Below are positions 5,805 through 12,963 of a stretch of 12,963 nucleotides of DNA, piece after piece. Position numbers and translations under genes: made by a program. The notes under the pieces were generated by a model. The model did not search any database. It saw only the letters and a program-made list of their open reading frames with translations, and had not been told where the DNA came from. How positions within the stretch are numbered: the stretch's first letter is position 1; each line of letters opens with the position of its first letter. Origin of the DNA: Alphaproteobacteria bacterium (GTDB lineage: Bacteria > Pseudomonadota > Alphaproteobacteria > JANQSM01); the NCBI GenBank assembly GCA_028284025.1, contig JANQSM010000282.1:1-12963 (forward strand), written 5' to 3'.

Positions 5805-5832
5805 TTGCAATTAGATGAGAAATCAGTATAGT
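5805..5832 (+). promoter_or_regulatory. Main promoter of the secE-nusG operon
   Basis: TTGCAA (5805-5810) and TATAGT (5827-5832) are 16 bases apart, followed by a GC-rich GCGC discriminator. The -10 matches five of six positions. The form of a good -10 followed by GCGC is typical of growth-rate-controlled promoters of rRNA and ribosomal protein genes. The predicted start is near 5838, giving a leader of about 75 bases that opens with a stable hairpin. Confidence 0.6.
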
Positions 5833-5836
5833 GCGC

Positions 5837-5873
5837 ACTCCAGCTTTCTGACGTAGGAAGAAGGCGGGGGAGT
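5837..5873 (+). promoter_or_regulatory. 5' leader stem-loop of the secE transcript
   Basis: ACTCC (5837-5841) pairs with GGAGT (5869-5873), and GCTTTCT (5843-5849) pairs with AGAAGGC (5859-5865) with one wobble. Together they form about 12 pairs with a small internal loop and a nine-base apical loop. The hairpin starts at or next to the predicted transcription start. It may protect the 5' end of a long operon mRNA or act as a regulatory structure. It does not cover the secE start codon, which is 40 bases further on, so direct occlusion is unlikely. Confidence 0.5.
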
Positions 5874-5912
5874 AGTATTGATAAAATCTATAAAAAACAA
5901 GCGGTTATAAAA

Positions 5913-6110
5913 ATGGCAAAAGCAAACCCGGCACAGTTTATTCGTGAAGTGCGCCAGGAAACAGCAAGGGTAACGTGGCCAACACGAAAAGAAGTGATGG
6001 TTACGACCATGATGGTCTTGGTTATGGTGATCATCATTGCAATGTTTTTTTTCGCCGTAGATTGGGCGATTGGACACTTGATTAAATTTATTTTTGGCTT
6101 TGGGGGCTAA
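5913..6110 (+). CDS. secE: Preprotein translocase subunit SecE
   Basis: SecE is the small essential subunit that clamps SecY in the inner-membrane translocon. This 65-residue protein is the short, single-span form usual outside the gammaproteobacteria. It has an amphipathic cytoplasmic helix (about 7-20), the conserved WPTRKE motif (22-27) at the membrane surface, and one hydrophobic span (about 30-50, VTTMMVLVMVIIIAMFFFAV), followed by a short tail ending FGFGG. ATG 5913 is the first start giving the full helix; only a weak purine signal precedes it. The gene opens the operon downstream of tRNA-Trp and ends six bases before nusG, so the two are surely co-transcribed and probably translationally linked. 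Confidence 0.96.
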   Translation: MAKANPAQFIREVRQETARVTWPTRKEVMVTTMMVLVMVIIIAMFFFAVDWAIGHLIKFIFGFGG

Positions 6111-6116
6111 GAAAAA

Positions 6117-6647
6117 ATGACAGCTAGATGGTACGTGGTCCATGTACATTCCGGGTCTGAGAAACGCACTGCTGACCATATTATGGAGCAGGCGAAGAAA
6201 AAAGGCCTAGACAAGGTAATTGAGCAGGTGCTGGTTCCTATGGAAGAAGTTGTTGAAGTACGCCGTGGTCAGAAAGTAAATGCAGAACGTAAGTTCTTCC
6301 CTGGCTATATGCTGGTGAAAATGGATATGAATGATAGTGCCTGGCACTTGGTGAGTTCTGCACCTAAAGTAACCGGGTTTTTGGGCGGCAAGCAAAAACC
6401 ATCTCCCATATCTGAAGCAGAAGCTCTACAGATTATGGAGCAAATGGAAGAAGGCGTTGCTAGACCGAAGAACGCTGTAGAATTTGAGATTGGGGAAGAG
6501 GTTAAAGTTATTGACGGTCCGTTCGCTTCTTTCAATGGAATTGTTGAAGAAGTTGATTCAGAGCGTAGCCGTTTGAAAGTATCTGTTTCTATCTTTGGCC
6601 GCGCAACGCCGGTAGAGCTGGAATATGGACAGGTAGAGAAAGGATAA
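6117..6647 (+). CDS. nusG: Transcription termination/antitermination factor NusG
   Basis: NusG binds the RNA polymerase clamp and suppresses pausing through its N-terminal domain, and contacts Rho or ribosomal protein S10 through its KOW domain. At 176 residues it is the usual length. The NGN domain starts at WYVVHVHSGSE (5-15) and includes ERKFFPGYMLVKM (57-69) and the VTGFLGG stretch (85-91). The KOW domain follows at about 123-176, with FEIGEEVKVIDGPFASFNG (123-141). It follows secE by six bases, with a purine-rich region before ATG 6117. Its stop is five bases before the small unknown gene, whose ribosome binding site overlaps the last nusG codons. Confidence 0.97.
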   Translation: MTARWYVVHVHSGSEKRTADHIMEQAKKKGLDKVIEQVLVPMEEVVEVRRGQKVNAERKFFPGYMLVKMDMNDSAWHLVSSAPKVTGFLGGKQKPSPISEAEALQIMEQMEEGVARPKNAVEFEIGEEVKVIDGPFASFNGIVEEVDSERSRLKVSVSIFGRATPVELEYGQVEKG

Positions 6648-6652
6648 GAAAA

Positions 6653-6832
6653 ATGAGTGCACAATTGGTGAGTTTAAGTGAAAAGCGCGAGCAGAAGTCT
6701 GCCAAGCAGGACATGTTTAAAGCCATTGAAAAGGCGGAAGTGGCTGTTCGGTTTTTTCCAGGTGCTATGGTGATTTCACCTCGCAGCAATTTTAAGGTGT
6801 TGCCAGGAATCTCAGGAAAGCATCTAAGCTAA
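6653..6832 (+). CDS. Unrecognised small protein, 59 aa, between nusG and rplK
   Basis: This is an intact reading frame, MSAQLVSLSEKREQKSAKQD... to ...GISGKHLS, ending in TAA. ATG lies five bases after the nusG stop, and AAAGGA ends eight bases before it, a good ribosome binding site. Residues 8-33 form a very charged predicted helix rich in Lys, Glu and Gln. They are followed by a compact hydrophobic, Gly/Pro-containing half (VAVRFFPGAMVISPRSNFKVLPG, about 30-52). No membrane span, Cys or signal peptide is seen. Overall it is basic, as expected of an RNA or ribosome partner, but I do not recognise a family. Tight packing, a clear start and protein-like composition argue that it is translated; the short length keeps some doubt. 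It could be a lineage-specific ribosome- or polymerase-associated factor. Confidence 0.7.
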   Translation: MSAQLVSLSEKREQKSAKQDMFKAIEKAEVAVRFFPGAMVISPRSNFKVLPGISGKHLS

Positions 6833-6843
6833 ATTTTATAAAT

Positions 6844-6871
6844 GTGGGAGGCTCGCCATGGCCGTTACCAC
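6844..6871 (+). promoter_or_regulatory. L1-binding autoregulatory hairpin in the rplK leader
   Basis: The leader contains GTGGGAGGCT (6844-6853) and GGCCG...TACCAC (6860-6871). The outer stem GTGG/CCAC and inner stem GGC/GCC are separated by an asymmetric internal loop (GA opposite GTTA). From memory, the L1-stalk helix of 23S rRNA has GGUGGGAGGCU on one strand and AUACCACC on the other, so this is a close copy. In E. coli, excess L1 binds such a mimic near the start of rplK and blocks translation of L11 and L1. The site ends 36 bases before rplK ATG 6908. An in-frame ATG at 6842 at its edge is a false start. Confidence 0.75.
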
Positions 6872-6907
6872 AGCTCTTTAACATTAGGATTAAGAAAAGA
6901 GGGAAAA

Positions 6908-7345
6908 ATGGCAAAGAAAATTGAAGGGTACATTAGCCTGCAAATCCCGGCAGGCCAAGCTAATCCATCACCTCCGGTGGGGCCAGCGCTTGGTCAAAAA
7001 GGGGTTAATATCATGGAATTCTGTAAGGCGTTTAATGCGGCTACAGGTGATACACAGCCAGGAACACCTATTCCAGTAAAAATTACCGTTTATGCAGACC
7101 GGTCTTTCACATTTGAGACGAAAAAGCCGCCTGTGGCTTTCTTCTTAAAGCAAGCTGCCAAGATCAAAAAAGGTTCTGGCGTACCCAACCTAAATAAAGT
7201 GGGTAAAATCACGTGGAATCAGTGTGTTGAAATTGGTCGGGAAAAAATGCAAGACCTTAACTGTTTTGATGAAGAAATGGCGGCCCGTATGGTTGCCGGG
7301 TCTGCTCGTTCAATGGGACTTGATGTGGAAGGGGGGCCGTTCTAA
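6908..7345 (+). CDS. rplK: 50S ribosomal protein L11
   Basis: L11 binds the GTPase-associated region of 23S rRNA and forms the base of the stalk. This 145-residue protein has the N-terminal domain with the proline-rich [19 protein letters not shown] segment (about 11-29, the thiostrepton-contact region) and [12 protein letters not shown] (about 32-43). The C-terminal rRNA-binding domain contains [16 protein letters not shown] (about 90-105) and ends in [16 protein letters not shown] start at ATG 6908, preceded by AGAGGG, because homology begins at [12 protein letters not shown]; the in-frame ATG at 6842 falls inside the leader hairpin. The stop codon shares one base with the rplA start (TAATG), so the two are translationally coupled, as needed for L1 feedback on both. 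Confidence 0.97.
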   Translation: MAKKIEGYISLQIPAGQANPSPPVGPALGQKGVNIMEFCKAFNAATGDTQPGTPIPVKITVYADRSFTFETKKPPVAFFLKQAAKIKKGSGVPNLNKVGKITWNQCVEIGREKMQDLNCFDEEMAARMVAGSARSMGLDVEGGPF

Positions 7346-8028
7346 TGGCGAAGAAATCCAAACGCATGAAGAAAGCATATGAAGGTCTGGACCGTAGCAA
7401 GATTTACGAGATTACAGAAGCCTTAAAGCTTTTGAAAGACCGCAAAGCAACTAAGCTGGATGAAACGGTTGAGATCGTTTTACGTCTGGGTGTAGACCCA
7501 CGTCAATCTGACCAGAATGTTCGCGGAGTAGTAAGCTTGCCGCATGGAACAGGTAAAAAATTGACGGTTGCTGTATTTGCGCGCGATGACAAGGCAGAAG
7601 AAGCCAAGAAAGCTGGCGCTGACTTTGTGGGTGCTGATGATCTGGCGGAGCAAATTCAAAAGAATGAAATCAGTTTTGACCGTTGCATTGCAACACCTGA
7701 CATGATGGGTGTTGTTGGTAAAGTTGCCAAGATTCTGGGGCCAAAAGGCTTGATGCCAAACCCTAAGCTGGGCACAGTTACGCCAAATGTTGCAGCGGCT
7801 GTTGGAGCTGCTAAAGCGGGCCAGGTGGAATTCCGTGCAGAAAAGCAAGGCATTGTACACGCTGGTGTGGGCAAGATCAGCTTTGATGACAAGAAATTAT
7901 TGGAAAATATCGAAGCGTTTTTGGACGCTATTCGCAAAGCCAAGCCAGCTTCTTTGAAAGGCGCCTATATGAAAAAAGCAAGTTTGTCTTCAACAATGGG
8001 TCCTGGCCTGCAAATTCCTGCAGCGTAA
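7345..8028 (+). CDS. rplA: 50S ribosomal protein L1
   Basis: L1 forms the mobile stalk at the ribosomal E site that guides deacylated tRNA out, and it represses its own operon. The protein is 227 residues, normal length. The L1 signature is clear: [20 protein letters not shown] (about 115-134), then [13 protein letters not shown]. Domain I is split (about 1-67 and 160-227) around domain II, as in the family, with the [19 protein letters not shown] return near 160-178. ATG 7345 overlaps the rplK stop by one base. Downstream, 24 bases separate it from rplJ, so rplK-rplA-rplJ can be one transcript. Confidence 0.97.
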   Translation: MAKKSKRMKKAYEGLDRSKIYEITEALKLLKDRKATKLDETVEIVLRLGVDPRQSDQNVRGVVSLPHGTGKKLTVAVFARDDKAEEAKKAGADFVGADDLAEQIQKNEISFDRCIATPDMMGVVGKVAKILGPKGLMPNPKLGTVTPNVAAAVGAAKAGQVEFRAEKQGIVHAGVGKISFDDKKLLENIEAFLDAIRKAKPASLKGAYMKKASLSSTMGPGLQIPAA

Positions 8029-8052
8029 GGACACAGATAAAGGAGTACGACA

Positions 8053-8565
8053 ATGGATAAAGCACAAAAGCAAGCATTTGTTGAAGATTTGAAGCAGGTT
8101 TTTGAAACTGCCAAAATTGTGGTGGTGACACAACCTGTAGCATTGGATGCAACGGAAACAGCAGAGCTGCGTTCTAAGGTGAACGAAGCCAATGCCAAAT
8201 TCCGGATGACAAAAAACCGGTTGGTGAAAATTGCGATCAAAGGGACGCAGTATGAGCCACTGGAAAAGTTTTTCTCTGGCCAGACTGCAATCGCGTATTC
8301 TGAAGATCCGATTGCGGCAGCCAAGGTTTCTGTTGACTTTGCAAATGAAAATGAAAAATTGCAAATTGTCGGCGGCGCTATGGGAGAAAAAGAGCTTGAT
8401 GCGGATAGTGTTAAGCAATTGGCGAAATTGCCATCCTTGGACGAACTACGTGGAAAAATTGTTGGCTTGCTTCAGGCACCTGCTGGCAAGATTGCGCGGG
8501 TTGTTCAGGCACCTCCGGGACAGTTGGCCCGCGTGGTGGGGGCATATGGCAACAAGCCTCAATAA
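8053..8565 (+). CDS. rplJ: 50S ribosomal protein L10
   Basis: L10 anchors L7/L12 dimers to the ribosome next to L11. This 170-residue protein has the usual N-terminal rRNA-binding domain: DLKQVFETAKIVVVTQ (about 12-27) and KFRMTKNRLVKIAI (about 49-62). Its long C-terminal helix (KIARVVQAPPGQLARVVGAY, about 147-166) is where L7/L12 dimers bind. The Shine-Dalgarno sequence AGGAG ends seven bases before ATG 8053. The rplA-rplJ gap is too short for the long L10 leader that controls this gene in E. coli; regulation by the L10-L12 complex, if it exists, must use another site. A 59-base AT-rich gap separates it from rplL. Confidence 0.97.
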   Translation: MDKAQKQAFVEDLKQVFETAKIVVVTQPVALDATETAELRSKVNEANAKFRMTKNRLVKIAIKGTQYEPLEKFFSGQTAIAYSEDPIAAAKVSVDFANENEKLQIVGGAMGEKELDADSVKQLAKLPSLDELRGKIVGLLQAPAGKIARVVQAPPGQLARVVGAYGNKPQ

Positions 8566-8624
8566 ACTGAGTGTAGGAACAAACTGAATTTTAATTTTTA
8601 TTTTAAACTGAAGGAGAAAAAGCA

Positions 8625-9002
<378 letters not shown>

Positions 9003-9141
9003 TTGACGTTGTCCGGCATCTATTTTCCTGTTTAGACAAAAGGTTGGGGCATTGGTTGCCTTGGCCGGCTGTCTATTGGGGAAATTGAAACTGTTTCAGG
9101 CCGGGAATGTTGTTTACACGCTTGCAAAGGCGTCATTATTT

Positions 9142-9174
9142 CCGCCACTCCGGGTTTTCCCGGCAAATTGGCGG
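9142..9174 (+). promoter_or_regulatory. Two-part stem-loop in the rplL-rpoB gap
   Basis: CCGCCA (9142-9147) pairs with TGGCGG (9169-9174). Inside it, CCGGG (9150-9154) pairs with CCCGG (9159-9163) around TTTT. Eleven GC-rich pairs with an asymmetric internal loop make this the strongest hairpin in the gap. No T run follows directly, so it is not a standard terminator. In E. coli the same gap has a partial attenuator and an RNase III cleavage site that lower rpoBC expression relative to rplJL, and an analogous role is a reasonable inference. Elsewhere in 9003-9141 I see smaller inverted repeats: TGAAA-CTG-TTTCA (9086-9098), ACGC/GCGT (9118-9133) and CCGG words at 9065 and 9101. Confidence 0.5.
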
Positions 9175-9188
9175 GTGGTATTTATAAT
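9160..9188 (+). promoter_or_regulatory. Possible internal rpoB promoter
   Basis: A perfect TATAAT (9183-9188) lies 28 bases before rpoB, but the best-placed -35 (CCGGCA, 9160-9165, 17-base spacing) matches at only three positions and overlaps the hairpin. It could give hairpin-independent rpoB transcription starting near 9195. The evidence is weak. Confidence 0.25.
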
Positions 9189-9216
9189 TAGTCATTAAAG
9201 TCTGTCGAGGTACATT

Positions 9217-12963
<3,747 letters not shown>

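Noticed and set aside
6842..6907. In-frame 22-codon extension of rplK starting at ATG 6842
   Set aside because: It translates the L1-binding leader hairpin, lacks a ribosome binding site, and L11 normally starts at MAKK.

Overview
The window looks like the chromosome of an alphaproteobacterium with modest GC content. I base this on the alphaproteobacterial character of SecE, NusG, L7/L12 and RpoB, on rlmB lying divergently next to tRNA-Tyr, and on a tRNA-Trp gene directly ahead of secE. I cannot place it in an order from sequence alone. I recognise no plasmid, phage or insertion-sequence gene.

Left part (1-2263), minus strand: the first codons of hemH (ferrochelatase, running off the window), a 405-residue helical protein I do not recognise, and rlmB (23S rRNA 2'-O-methyltransferase).

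Middle part (2264-5759): three tRNA genes on the plus strand, Tyr(GTA), Gly(TCC) and Trp(CCA), that other proteobacteria keep close together next to tuf and secE. Here they are pushed apart. Between Tyr and Gly lie a roughly 110-base nested palindromic element that starts at the tRNA-Tyr CCA end, a small GIY-YIG nuclease gene, and a reverse-oriented 365-residue unknown gene. Between Gly and Trp lies a 359-residue unknown gene, where E. coli has tRNA-Thr and tuf; neither is present here.

Right part (5805-12963): the conserved transcription/translation operon secE-nusG-rplK-rplA-rplJ-rplL-rpoB, with rpoB cut by the window end after 1249 codons. Between nusG and rplK there is a well-formed 59-codon gene with its own ribosome binding site that I do not recognise. 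The rplK leader carries a hairpin closely resembling the L1-binding site of 23S rRNA, the expected autoregulatory site. The secE leader and the rplL-rpoB gap also carry strong stem-loops.

The operon joins protein export (SecE), elongation control (NusG), the L1, L11 and L10-L12 stalk proteins and the RNA polymerase beta subunit. The best candidates for something undescribed are the palindrome plus GIY-YIG unit at tRNA-Tyr and the small gene inside the nusG-rplK junction.
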